Positions 30,853 to 38,514 of a DNA stretch of 64,000 nt are shown here, piece after piece (position 1 is the stretch's first letter; each line of letters starts with the position of its first letter). This DNA is from Flavobacterium micromati (lineage in GTDB: Bacteria > Bacteroidota > Bacteroidia > Flavobacteriales > Flavobacteriaceae), in contig NZ_FQWF01000010.1 of NCBI RefSeq assembly GCF_900129585.1, positions 62,001 to 126,000 on the forward strand. Direction: 5' to 3'. Made by a program: the position numbers and the translations under genes. The notes beneath the pieces were generated by a model. It ran no database searches, was not told where the DNA came from, and was given only the letters and a program-made list of their open reading frames with translations.

Positions 30853-33800
30853 TTAAAATGTTAATTGGACTCCCGCTGAAATAACACGTAAAGGAGGTAA
30901 AGTCCCGCCCTGAGTAAACTCAGGATCTGCTCCTTTAAAAGAAGTGATAGTGAGCAGATTTTGAGCTTGCAGTGACAAACGACATCCCACTTGTGGTAAA
31001 AGTGTTCTTGGAATATCGTACGAGAGAGATATATTTTTAAGACGAATAAAAGAAGCATCGCTGACAGCACCGTCGCTCAAACCAAAGAACTCACTGGCCT
31101 GCATTACTTGTTGATTAATACCAGTGGTAAACCTTTGATGCGGGGCCACGTCTCCAGTTTGTTGCCAGCTATTGACATAAGCTTCTGGCTGGTTACTGAG
31201 TAGTCCAGCAAAACGTTGCGTATTAGCAAAATTGAAATTTTGCTGTTTAACAAACTGAAATAAAAAATCCAGTTGTAAGCCTTTGTAAACAAACATATTC
31301 TGCAAGCCGCCATAGAATTCAGGGTTGAAATCCTTAACCGTTTCGCGATCATTTTCGAAAGATATAACGCCATCACCATTTACATCTTTAAATTGGTACA
31401 GTCCAGTTTGTGGATCGACTCCAGTAAAATGAAATAGTTTTCGTATTGTCGTAGGTTGTCCTATTACATAATCGCTTCTATACGCAGAAGATTCTAAATC
31501 AGGAAAAGAAACCAATCTATTAGTCGCGCTAGTTATATTAAAATTAGTCGTCCACGAAAAATTATTAGTTTTAATTGTCACTAGGCGCAACGTAGCTTCA
31601 AATCCAGTATTTTCAACAGTCGCATCTAAATTAGCTTGGATGCTACTAAAGCCCGTGGTTCCTGCTAAAGGTAAACCAACCAGCTGGTTGGAAGAACGAT
31701 TCTGATACCAAGCGGTTGTCAAAAAAATACGATCGTTAAAAAATCCCAGTTCTAGTGCAGCTTCAAATTTTTTGTTAGTTTCCCATCCAAAATCAGCATT
31801 ATAAAGTCTAGCAGGTTGCAAACCATTAATACCTCCGTATTGAAAGCCCGAGGAACTATAAGTATTTAAAAACTGGTAATCTCCTATTTGATCATTTCCA
31901 GTAGTCCCATAGCTGGATCGTAGTTTTCCAAAACTTAGCCATGAAATATTTTCAGCGACTAATGGTTCTTTATGAAACAACCACGCACCGCCGATAGCTC
32001 CAAAAGTGGCAAACTGCTTTGCAGGTCCAAAACGACTCGACCCATCCCTCCTAGCGGTAAGATTTAAAATATACTTTTCAGCAAAGGTGTAATTAGCACG
32101 CCCAAAAAAAGCTTGATATTTATAAAGTATAGCATCATTATTCAAAATTTGTGTCACCGATGCTGATGCCAAGTCAGAAAGTAGGTTATTGCTAGTAAAT
32201 CCACTAGCAACAGTAAGTAACTTCTCGCTATCTTGGTTTTGAAAAGTAGCACCTAACAATACATCTATTTTTGATTGTCCATACTCCTTACGCCAGTTCA
32301 ATTGCGGCTCAACGATCCACGAACGTCTGCTCACGGTATTGCTAAATATCGAGGAATACTCACTACCTAAATTAAATGCAGGATTGTAAATAGTAGCGGG
32401 GATGGAACGATTATCTACATTATTTAAATCGGTAAAGCCAAGACTTGTTTTGAATTCCAAGTTTTTTGCTACACTATAAGAAAGTAAGCTATTTGCAATA
32501 AGATCGGTTGTTTGAGTAATATTCTTGCTTTCTAAATTGGCCAGTGGGTTTTCCCATGTACCGTTCTCCCAGTTTAGCTGATTATCAGCATCATAAAGTG
32601 CAGGAGCATTAGGTGCAAGTTGTCGCGACAAAGTAACAAAGTCAATCCATGGAAGGTTATTGTTTTGCGCAGTAAAACTTCCCGAAAAAGTGACACGAAA
32701 CTTTTTATCCTCAGACACATGATCAAAACTAAGTCGAGCACCTCCTCTACGATATAAAAAATCTCCGGGGAACACGCTACTTTCCGTATAATAATTTCCG
32801 CTGAGTAGGTATTTTGTTTGTTCAGAACCGCCACTGACCGAAGCCTGCAATCCCATAACTTCAGATGTACCTCCTATTAATTTCTTTTGCCAATCTGTAT
32901 AACGGCTAGTATCCCAAGTGCCGTTAACATCAAAGGCATTTGGCAGCAAGGCAACTATACCATCATTAGCAAAAGCACTGCGCCGCATAGATAAATACTG
33001 TTCAGTGTTCATGAGAGGCATTACTCTGCTGACCGATCCACTACTGTGATTAGTATTTATTGTAAAAGTGGTCTTGCCTGCTTTGCCTTTTTTAGTAGTA
33101 ACTAGAACTACGCCGTTGGCACCGCGAGAACCGTAAATTGCTGTAGCATCAGCATCTTTTAAAATTTCAAGACTTTCTATATCGCCAGGATTAATGCTCG
33201 CTAACGGGTTTCCGTCTCCTGGAATAGATGTAGAAGTTTGACGATCACTTATCGGATCTGATGAATAGGGAACTCCGTCAATAACATAAAGCGGCGCATT
33301 CGCCCCTTCCCGCAGACTGTTTAGTCCTCGTATGTTGATACTAAATCCACCACCTGCAATCCCACTTTCTTGAACAATATTAACACCTGCCATTCTACCT
33401 TGCATGGTTGCAAGAATATTAGGAACCGGTTGCTTTTCAATGTCGTTTGAAGTTATTCGAGCAATACTTCCTGTTCGCTCACTTTCTTTCACACTATAAT
33501 AGCCAGCGTTCACTTTTACCTCCTGCAAGCTGGTGGAATCTTCCTGTAGCAGCACATTTAGTACCGATTTACTATTGATTGGAATTTCAATTGTCTTGTA
33601 TCCGATAAAAGAAAAAACTAATATATCAGTGCTTAAAGCGCTGATCATGTATTTACCGTCAAAATCAGTAATAACAGAAGTTTTTGTTCCTTTTACGGTG
33701 ACCGTTACTCCAGGTATTTGCCCCCGATTATCTTTGACAGTTCCCGTAATTTGTAGTTGGTATATATCCTTTTTTGTCGCCCTGAGCACAGTCGAAGAGC

Positions 33801-33894
33801 TTATCGTAGCGGCATGTGCGGCAAAGTTATAGAACCACATTGCTAAAAGTAAAGGAATGACAAGCCTCCCTTTGTAAAATGAAATATTTTTCAT
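30853..33894 (-). CDS. SusC/RagA family TonB-linked outer-membrane transporter
   Basis: The 1013-residue transporter has a signal peptide, a carboxypeptidase-D-like regulatory domain (about 47-120, ITGTVKDNRGQIPGVTVTVKG), the conserved EVKVNAGYYSVKESERTGSI link, plug domain (PLYVIDGVPY, GSRGANGVVLVTTKKG) and a beta-barrel ending in a terminal aromatic residue (QLTF). It imports ligands with SusD and TonB energy. The NAGYYSVKESERTGSI subtype is, to my memory, common in peptidase-linked SusC pairs. A short repeat word is embedded in its coding sequence at 33781-33800. Confidence 0.96.
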   Translation of the reverse strand: MKNISFYKGRLVIPLLLAMWFYNFAAHAATISSSTVLRATKKDIYQLQITGTVKDNRGQIPGVTVTVKGTKTSVITDFDGKYMISALSTDILVFSFIGYKTIEIPINSKSVLNVLLQEDSTSLQEVKVNAGYYSVKESERTGSIARITSNDIEKQPVPNILATMQGRMAGVNIVQESGIAGGGFSINIRGLNSLREGANAPLYVIDGVPYSSDPISDRQTSTSIPGDGNPLASINPGDIESLEILKDADATAIYGSRGANGVVLVTTKKGKAGKTTFTINTNHSSGSVSRVMPLMNTEQYLSMRRSAFANDGIVALLPNAFDVNGTWDTSRYTDWQKKLIGGTSEVMGLQASVSGGSEQTKYLLSGNYYTESSVFPGDFLYRRGGARLSFDHVSEDKKFRVTFSGSFTAQNNNLPWIDFVTLSRQLAPNAPALYDADNQLNWENGTWENPLANLESKNITQTTDLIANSLLSYSVAKNLEFKTSLGFTDLNNVDNRSIPATIYNPAFNLGSEYSSIFSNTVSRRSWIVEPQLNWRKEYGQSKIDVLLGATFQNQDSEKLLTVASGFTSNNLLSDLASASVTQILNNDAILYKYQAFFGRANYTFAEKYILNLTARRDGSSRFGPAKQFATFGAIGGAWLFHKEPLVAENISWLSFGKLRSSYGTTGNDQIGDYQFLNTYSSSGFQYGGINGLQPARLYNADFGWETNKKFEAALELGFFNDRIFLTTAWYQNRSSNQLVGLPLAGTTGFSSIQANLDATVENTGFEATLRLVTIKTNNFSWTTNFNITSATNRLVSFPDLESSAYRSDYVIGQPTTIRKLFHFTGVDPQTGLYQFKDVNGDGVISFENDRETVKDFNPEFYGGLQNMFVYKGLQLDFLFQFVKQQNFNFANTQRFAGLLSNQPEAYVNSWQQTGDVAPHQRFTTGINQQVMQASEFFGLSDGAVSDASFIRLKNISLSYDIPRTLLPQVGCRLSLQAQNLLTITSFKGADPEFTQGGTLPPLRVISAGVQLTF
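33781..33800. repeat. Short repeat word (GAGCACAGTCGA) inside susC
   Basis: CCTGAGCACAGTCGAAGAGC lies within the susC signal/linker region. It shares GAGCACAGTCGA with the copy at 48251-48280 and is near the copy at 49146-49175. Here it is translated without breaking the frame. Confidence 0.55.
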
Positions 33895-33937
33895 AATATT
33901 GGTTAAGTTAATTTAAATGAATGTTTTTGTTAGCTTT

Positions 33938-33983
33938 AGGTCCTCTATTCAGTTGTCGAGACGGTAAGAGGGCCTTTTTTTTT
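33938..33983 (+). ncRNA. Hairpin with T-run in the susC leader, possible end of a + strand antisense RNA
   Basis: AGGTCCTCT (33938-33946) pairs with AGAGGGCCT (33967-33975), with a G-U pair, around a loop containing AGTTGTCGAGACGGTAAGA. It is followed on the + strand by nine T. It lies 44 bases upstream of susC, in the orientation of a terminator for RNA antisense to the susC 5' end. Read on the minus strand it is a structured susC leader. The loop is repeated exactly at 34490-34508. Confidence 0.5.
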
Positions 33984-34213
33984 GTGCTTTCTTTTATAAC
34001 CCTTAGCACATAAGGGACTATTTTTTTTATTTCCAGTAAATAAGCGACACTAAATTGCTATTACGCAATAGCACTTTTATTGTTTTATCATAGGCAAACT
34101 AATTTTTAAGGTTAGTAGTGCGATTTAGAATGTGCATCGTTTATTGAAAACTTAAAAATTGGTTCAAATGCTCAATAAATCAGTTAAGGCTTTTTATTAC
34201 ACCATAAATCGGT

Positions 34214-34306
34214 CTAAGACAAACTGCTGCAACCATAAATCCATAGGTATATTAGTGTTATAAATGCTACTATTAGAGCAGCTTGTATTAGTTTATAGTA
34301 TTTCAT
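34214..34306 (-). CDS. Possible 30-residue membrane peptide
   Basis: An ATG-to-TAG frame reads MKYYKLIQAALIVAFITLIY and continues WIYGCSSLS, a single hydrophobic helix with a Lys-rich start. It lies downstream of the second leader copy on the minus strand, ahead of the susC leader. I see no family match. Such a short frame may be chance. Supported only by its clear membrane-peptide layout and position. Confidence 0.3.
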   Translation of the reverse strand: MKYYKLIQAALIVAFITLIYLWIYGCSSLS

Positions 34307-34324
34307 AATATCAATTTTTGTATA

Positions 34325-34432
34325 TTACACAACACCATGTATATCCCATGTGTTGTGGTAACGTAATGTTATAAGTATGAATTGATTTTCAAGAACGCTT
34401 CTTAGGACATTGTTTAAGGATTTTTTATTCAT
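34325..34432 (-). CDS. Possible 35-residue leader peptide after duplicated leader
   Basis: An ATG-to-TAA frame begins MNKKSLNNVLRSVLENQF, placed after leader copy 2 exactly where susC starts after leader copy 1. Its last codons lie in a strong hairpin (CACAACA-C-CATG with CATG-TGTTGTG, 34328-34357), a layout seen in attenuators. It could also be the degraded 5' end of a lost gene. No family is recognised. Confidence 0.3.
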   Translation of the reverse strand: MNKKSLNNVLRSVLENQFILITLRYHNTWDIHGVV

Positions 34433-34489
34433 AATACTGGTTGAGGTAAGTTAAATTGAATGTTTTTGCTAGCTGTATGCCCTTCGTGG

Positions 34490-34517
34490 AGTTGTCGAGA
34501 CGGTAAGAAGGCCTTTT
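34490..34517 (+). repeat. Second copy of the susC leader hairpin loop
   Basis: AGTTGTCGAGACGGTAAGA (34490-34508) is identical to 33951-33969. It is flanked by GCCCTTC and GAAGGCC arms and followed by a T-run. The bases around it (ATGTTTTTG(T/C)TAGCT and the GGTTaAGTTAA-like stretch) are also conserved between the copies. Confidence 0.7.
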
Positions 34518-34533
34518 TTATGCTTTTTGTGAA

Positions 34534-34577
34534 GCCTGTACTGAATAACTAATTCAAAATAAAGAATCAGTACAGGC
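34534..34577. repeat. 11-bp inverted repeat upstream of leader copy 2
   Basis: GCCTGTACTGA (34534-34544) is repeated inverted as TCAGTACAGGC (34567-34577). A smaller hairpin (CCCTTA/TAAGGG, 34000-34016) occupies the same place relative to leader copy 1. Both leaders are preceded farther out by TATCATAGGCA (34087 and 34602 regions), a shared promoter-like word. Confidence 0.6.
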
Positions 34578-34756
34578 AACATGTAAATAGTATTCTTTTT
34601 TTTATATCATAGGCATGCTGATTTAAGAGTTAAATAGTTGACAAATTATTGCGAGTCTTTAAAAATGAAGAAGATTGGCTAAGAATTAGCTGGAGGTGTA
34701 GCCTTAAAAAATGGCATGGAACTCAGCTTACTGCCTTAGAGGTACTGGTATACCCG

Positions 34757-34814
34757 GGAACAATAAGTGAGCCCACGCCATGGGACGTGAGCATCTTACT
34801 TATTATTTCGTTCC
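34757..34814. repeat. Long imperfect hairpin in non-coding DNA
   Basis: GGAAC (34757-34761) plus ATAAGT (34763-34768) pair with ACTTAT (34798-34803) plus GTTCC (34810-34814). The inside holds CCCACGCCATGGG. It lies in the 1.1-kb stretch (33895-34983) without a sizeable gene. A 62-codon frame over it has no protein-like features. It could be a structured RNA or a recombination site. Confidence 0.45.
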
Positions 34815-34983
34815 TTTTAAAATTACCAGTTTTCTAAGACGAAATTCTAAGCGAATGCTTCAAATATTTTCTATATGAAGAAACGCAAATCTAATAAATG
34901 ATATCTATTATTTCCAAATAAAGATCAAATGATAACCAAAGATATAAATTATATTTTGTAATCCAAGTGGTTTACAGAATATT

Positions 34984-35262
34984 ATGAAATATTATGAAAA
35001 TTGCAGTATGGCTGAACTAACAAAAGAAGATACTGTACTACAGAGAAAAATATCTGAAAGGATTGAGTTTCTAAGGCTGCAAACTGGTTTATCACAATCG
35101 GATTTTGCTAAGAAATATGATATAGATCGGCAGGTCATTAATAGATGGGAAAGCACAAAAAATAAAAGAGGAGTTACTGTGTACTCAATTAAGAAATTTT
35201 GTGACATGATCAATATTAAATTAAAAGATTTTTTTGACGATGATATTTTTTCAGTGAAGTAA
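34984..35262 (+). CDS. XRE-family HTH regulator
   Basis: The 92-residue protein has a single helix-turn-helix domain (about residues 28-85): RIEFLRLQTGLSQSDFAKKY, then DIDRQVINRWES and VTVYSIKKFCDMINIKLKDFF. This is the Cro/CI-type fold. Such short regulators control mobile-element or toxin-antitoxin genes. It lies just before the 35.4-41 kb patchwork of single-gene modules. The first Met (34984) is used. Another Met follows 8 codons later. Confidence 0.85.
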   Translation: MKYYENCSMAELTKEDTVLQRKISERIEFLRLQTGLSQSDFAKKYDIDRQVINRWESTKNKRGVTVYSIKKFCDMINIKLKDFFDDDIFSVK

Positions 35263-35307
35263 AAGATATCTGAAAGCTTTTTCAATATAAACCAATATAC
35301 TTTAGGT

Positions 35308-35337
35308 ATTCAATTCCGGAATCACACACTACACTAT
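35308..35337. promoter_or_regulatory. Operator candidate (site C)
   Basis: ATTCAATTCCGGAAT (35308-35322) followed by CACTAT (35332-35337) is another member of the site family, about 60 bases before a small membrane-protein frame. Confidence 0.5.
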
Positions 35338-35393
35338 TTGTTACTAACTCTGTAAAATTATAGGTTTGACGTTTAATCAAATCTATAATAACG

Positions 35394-35522
35394 ATGGAAT
35401 GGTATGAAATAATAGGGCTGGCTGTGGTTTGGGTTGTAGGCCTTTACTTGAGAGGGAAATTTTATGAGCGTATGAGAAATAGGCGTTATAATGATAGTTT
35501 AAAGGATAGGCGACTGAAATAA
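35394..35522 (+). CDS. Possible 42-residue membrane-anchored basic protein
   Basis: The frame reads MEWYEIIGLAVVWVVGLYLR, then a strongly basic tail (KFYERMRNRRYNDSLKDRRLK). One N-terminal membrane helix and a charged cytoplasmic tail make a plausible small protein. It lies downstream of site C. No family is recognised. The layout resembles small membrane toxins, but there is no direct support. Confidence 0.4.
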   Translation: MEWYEIIGLAVVWVVGLYLRGKFYERMRNRRYNDSLKDRRLK

Positions 35523-35573
35523 AGGAAAATGTTGTGAGGCGCCTTTTTTGTTTTTACATTATATTTTTTTGAT

Positions 35574-35591
35574 AATGTGGAAAACCGTAAA
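35574..35591. repeat. 18-bp direct repeat, left copy
   Basis: AATGTGGAAAACCGTAAA is identical to 49978-49995, 14.4 kb away on the same strand. The flanks differ. Confidence 0.7.
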
Positions 35592-35632
35592 GTATAATAA
35601 AAATGGTTTTGTATGTTTGGTGCTGCCAGTAA

Positions 35633-35761
35633 AAAACCATTTTATGGAACAAAGCAAACCTCATTCGGGGAGACTGCTGCCATTTCATGGCTGGTATAGA
35701 CAAGTTGGCTGCAATTTACGACCCAAATCGTCCATATTCGTCTCTAAACAAATATTTATGA
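35633..35761 (+). pseudogene. Gene relic overlapping the ATPase start
   Basis: A frame open from the stop at 35630 ends with LAAIYDPNRPYSSLNKYL and a TGA at 35759-35761, overlapping the ATPase ATG (ATGA). An in-frame ATG at 35687 would give 24 residues. It reads like the C-terminus of a lost gene and its stop now abuts the ATPase start, so coupling is possible. Family not recognised. Confidence 0.35.
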
Positions 35762-37497
35762 TAACAAGAATTGAAATTCGAAATGTTAAAGGAATTGGAA
35801 CGACAACAGAAAACTGTAATTATAATTTTGAAATATCACCAAATAAACCAAATATACTTGTAGCTCCAAACGGTTTTGGAAAAAGTTCATTTTCAGTCGC
35901 ATTCAAATCTCTTCAACCAGGAAAAATTGTATTAGAAAAAGAACACTATTTTAAAAATAGTGAATTAAATCTTCCATCTATTAGTATAACTTACGAAGAA
36001 AATGGTACTTCGAACACTGTTTCTGCAAACCAAGTATCCAACATAATAAAATCTGAATTTGACTATTTTGTTATCAATAATCAGATATATGCTAAAGCAA
36101 AAAAAAATAATTTAGGCGGATTTGTAATTGCTACCGCTTCATTGGAAACTCCTCCAATAATTTTAGTCAACAATATTCCTGAATTAATTCATTTTGATTA
36201 TACAATTACTCATCATAGAGAAGTGTTCGGTCAGAATGGAAAAGTGTTGAAAAATATTTCTGTTCTTTTTGGTAATGACAAAATGATCAAAGGTCTTGCT
36301 AATTATTATGTACATATAAACAGACTAAATACAGGTGTCAAAACACAGGAGAAATTAAATTCATTTATTGAAAGGGTTAATGAACAGGTTGGAAATGCCG
36401 AAACTGTTCTTGACTGGATTGAGAATAATGAACTGGGAAATTTGGAAGACATTCCATATTTGAGAGATATTAAAAATTATATTATTTCTCTAGATTTAAA
36501 TTACACCAGAGTTGCTGATAGCTTTTTAACTGCTATACAATTTGCTAAAATGTTTAAAGAAAATGAAGCAAATTTTAAAGCAGCGATTTTAAGAAAAATC
36601 TATAACTATGAAAAAGACCAATACGAAGCATTATTTGCTAGTTTTAATTCAAGTTGGCAAAATTTTAAACCTCTAGCTAAGGACAATAAATTGATTGTCG
36701 AAATTCCGAAAACCGCATACATTTCAAATGGGCAAAGAGATGTTATGTGTTTCATTGCTTTGCTAAAAAAAGCAGAATTAAAATTGACAAAATCAAAAGG
36801 TGTCTTAATCATAGACGAAGTTTTTGATTATTTAGATGACGCAAACTTGATAGCGGTACAATATTATGTTACACAATTTATTCAAAAATTTCAATCTGAA
36901 GGACGCAAAATCTATCCTATAATATTTACTCATTTAAATCCATACTTTTTCAAAAATTTTGTGTTTAGCAAACAAAAGGTGCATTTCTTAAATAGTAAAG
37001 CTGCAAAAATTAATGAGCATTTTAAAAAAATACTTATTAATCGAGAAAATATCTTAATTAAAGATAATGTCTCAAAATATCACTTACACTACGAACCAAT
37101 TTCAATAAACATTCGCCCAGATTTTGAATCTCTAAATCTCAAACCGACTTGGGGTAATTCACAAATTTTTGAGGAATTCATTGGTGATGAATTTACCAAA
37201 TACAATAACAATGAAGAAATATATGACCCTTTTGCAGTTTGTTGTGCAGTAAGAAAGAAAGTTGAAAAAAATATTTATGATAAACTATTGACGCAAGAAT
37301 TTAAGGATGAATTTTTAAATACCCACACAACTCCAAATAAACTCAAGTTTGCAGAAAACAAAGGTGTAGTTGTTCCCGAAATCTATTACCTACTTGGCAT
37401 CATATATAATGATGGTATGCATTGGAAAGACAATGAAGTAAGTATTGCAAATAAATTAGAAAACTATACAATAAGGAAAATGATTGGTGAAATTTAA
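35758..37497 (+). CDS. AAA/ABC-type ATPase, single-gene island module
   Basis: The ATG at 35758 begins the family-like start MITRIEIRNVKGIG and gives 579 residues. The frame is open 70 codons further upstream, but that part looks like relic DNA. Walker A is LVAPNGFGKSSF, the signature-like segment is YISNGQRDVMCF, and Walker B is GVLIIDEVFDYLDD, followed by IIFTHLNPYF as a switch. The coiled-coil insert is short, and no nuclease domain is visible in the C-terminal 200 residues. It resembles RecF/OLD-like ATPases without TOPRIM found in defence islands. Its function is unknown. Confidence 0.78.
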   Translation: MITRIEIRNVKGIGTTTENCNYNFEISPNKPNILVAPNGFGKSSFSVAFKSLQPGKIVLEKEHYFKNSELNLPSISITYEENGTSNTVSANQVSNIIKSEFDYFVINNQIYAKAKKNNLGGFVIATASLETPPIILVNNIPELIHFDYTITHHREVFGQNGKVLKNISVLFGNDKMIKGLANYYVHINRLNTGVKTQEKLNSFIERVNEQVGNAETVLDWIENNELGNLEDIPYLRDIKNYIISLDLNYTRVADSFLTAIQFAKMFKENEANFKAAILRKIYNYEKDQYEALFASFNSSWQNFKPLAKDNKLIVEIPKTAYISNGQRDVMCFIALLKKAELKLTKSKGVLIIDEVFDYLDDANLIAVQYYVTQFIQKFQSEGRKIYPIIFTHLNPYFFKNFVFSKQKVHFLNSKAAKINEHFKKILINRENILIKDNVSKYHLHYEPISINIRPDFESLNLKPTWGNSQIFEEFIGDEFTKYNNNEEIYDPFAVCCAVRKKVEKNIYDKLLTQEFKDEFLNTHTTPNKLKFAENKGVVVPEIYYLLGIIYNDGMHWKDNEVSIANKLENYTIRKMIGEI

Positions 37498-37664
37498 ACT
37501 GCAGCCAACGGCTACTACAACGGATTTGGGCAATTGGATTAATGGAAAGTTGGTTTTGTATTTGGAAGTTTAGTGATAACCTTAAGATAAATCTTAACTT
37601 AGTTCCAAAAAAACTTGGTAGAACCAGAACAATCTAGTCAATAGTAATACGAACCTGAAATTAT
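37498..37664. other. Non-coding linker of a recurrent Bacteroidota intergenic type
   Basis: The stretch begins ACTGCAGCCAACGGCTA and continues with a GGATTTGGGCAAT segment. From memory, related CTGC-GCCAAC-type non-coding stretches recur between gene modules in flavobacterial genomes. I cannot confirm this without a search. No gene is seen. Confidence 0.35.
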
Positions 37665-38381
37665 ATGGAGATATTGAACATTCTTAATAAAAGTATTAAA
37701 ACCTTTGGAATTGGAAACATAATTTCCATCATTACCTTTTTAATAGGTCTTTTTATCTCTTACTACTTTTATTTTAAATCGTTTTACAGATTGGTTTACT
37801 CAACAAATACAATTTGTAAAAGTTGTAAAAAAATTAGTGATTGGTCTAATCCCGAAAATATGTTTAGTACCAGAATCTTAATTTATAATAATGGCAGGAA
37901 AACCATATCAACTGAACAAATCAATAAATTAGAGATTATTTCATCGGGTAAAATTGACAATATCATTATAGTAAAAAATGTAGAAGGGCTTTCTACAAAT
38001 ATTGATAAAAAAACCGCAAAGCTTAATTTTGAAAATTTAGATTCAACAGATTTTATTGTTTTAGAAGTAGCTCATAACGGCAATATAAATTTGAAAGGTA
38101 GGGTAGTTGAAACTGGAAAATTACTTCATACTGAGCCCAGAAATTGGATAATTCTCAATGGCTTTTTTGTCATATTTATTACACTTATGTTGTTCTACAA
38201 TATGTATACCATACTTGGTATAGAAAACCCAGACACATGGCTGTTTACTTTAAATTTTGTTGTTTTATACGGAATCTTTATGGTAATAAGATTTATTCAT
38301 AAATTGTTATTTATTCCCGATAGTTTATCTAATAGATATCTAGAAACAAAAGACAAATGGAGTTTAGAATTCAATAAGTAA
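37665..38381 (+). CDS. Uncharacterised membrane protein
   Basis: The 238-residue protein has one N-terminal membrane helix (residues 15-40, IISIITFLIGLFISYYFYF) and two C-terminal ones (about 163-190 and 195-220). Between them is a roughly 110-residue soluble domain, with CKSCKK at about residue 53, that looks beta-rich. No family recognised. It stands alone on the + strand between non-coding linkers, like a single-gene cassette in the island. Confidence 0.65.
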   Translation: MEILNILNKSIKTFGIGNIISIITFLIGLFISYYFYFKSFYRLVYSTNTICKSCKKISDWSNPENMFSTRILIYNNGRKTISTEQINKLEIISSGKIDNIIIVKNVEGLSTNIDKKTAKLNFENLDSTDFIVLEVAHNGNINLKGRVVETGKLLHTEPRNWIILNGFFVIFITLMLFYNMYTILGIENPDTWLFTLNFVVLYGIFMVIRFIHKLLFIPDSLSNRYLETKDKWSLEFNK

Positions 38382-38410
38382 AAACTACTATCTATAACAG
38401 CTGAGGTTTC

Positions 38411-38476
38411 GTGGCATGCACAATACAAACAATGTAACCTGTTTTGAACGGTACAAGATAAGTTTTAATATGCCAC
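38411..38476. repeat. 7-bp inverted repeat spanning the linker
   Basis: GTGGCAT (38411-38417) and ATGCCAC (38470-38476) bracket a 52-base segment between two single-gene modules. It may be a module boundary. Confidence 0.35.
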
Positions 38477-38514
38477 AGATTATAATATCAGAATAATACT
38501 ATATAGAAGTCATT

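Noticed and set aside
34649..34837. 62-codon + frame
   Set aside because: Odd composition, lies over an inverted repeat, no start context or family features.
35548..35757. 70-codon N-terminal extension of the ATPase
   Set aside because: The family-like start is MITRIEIRNVKGIG at 35758. The upstream part reads as relic DNA whose protein-like frame is a different one.
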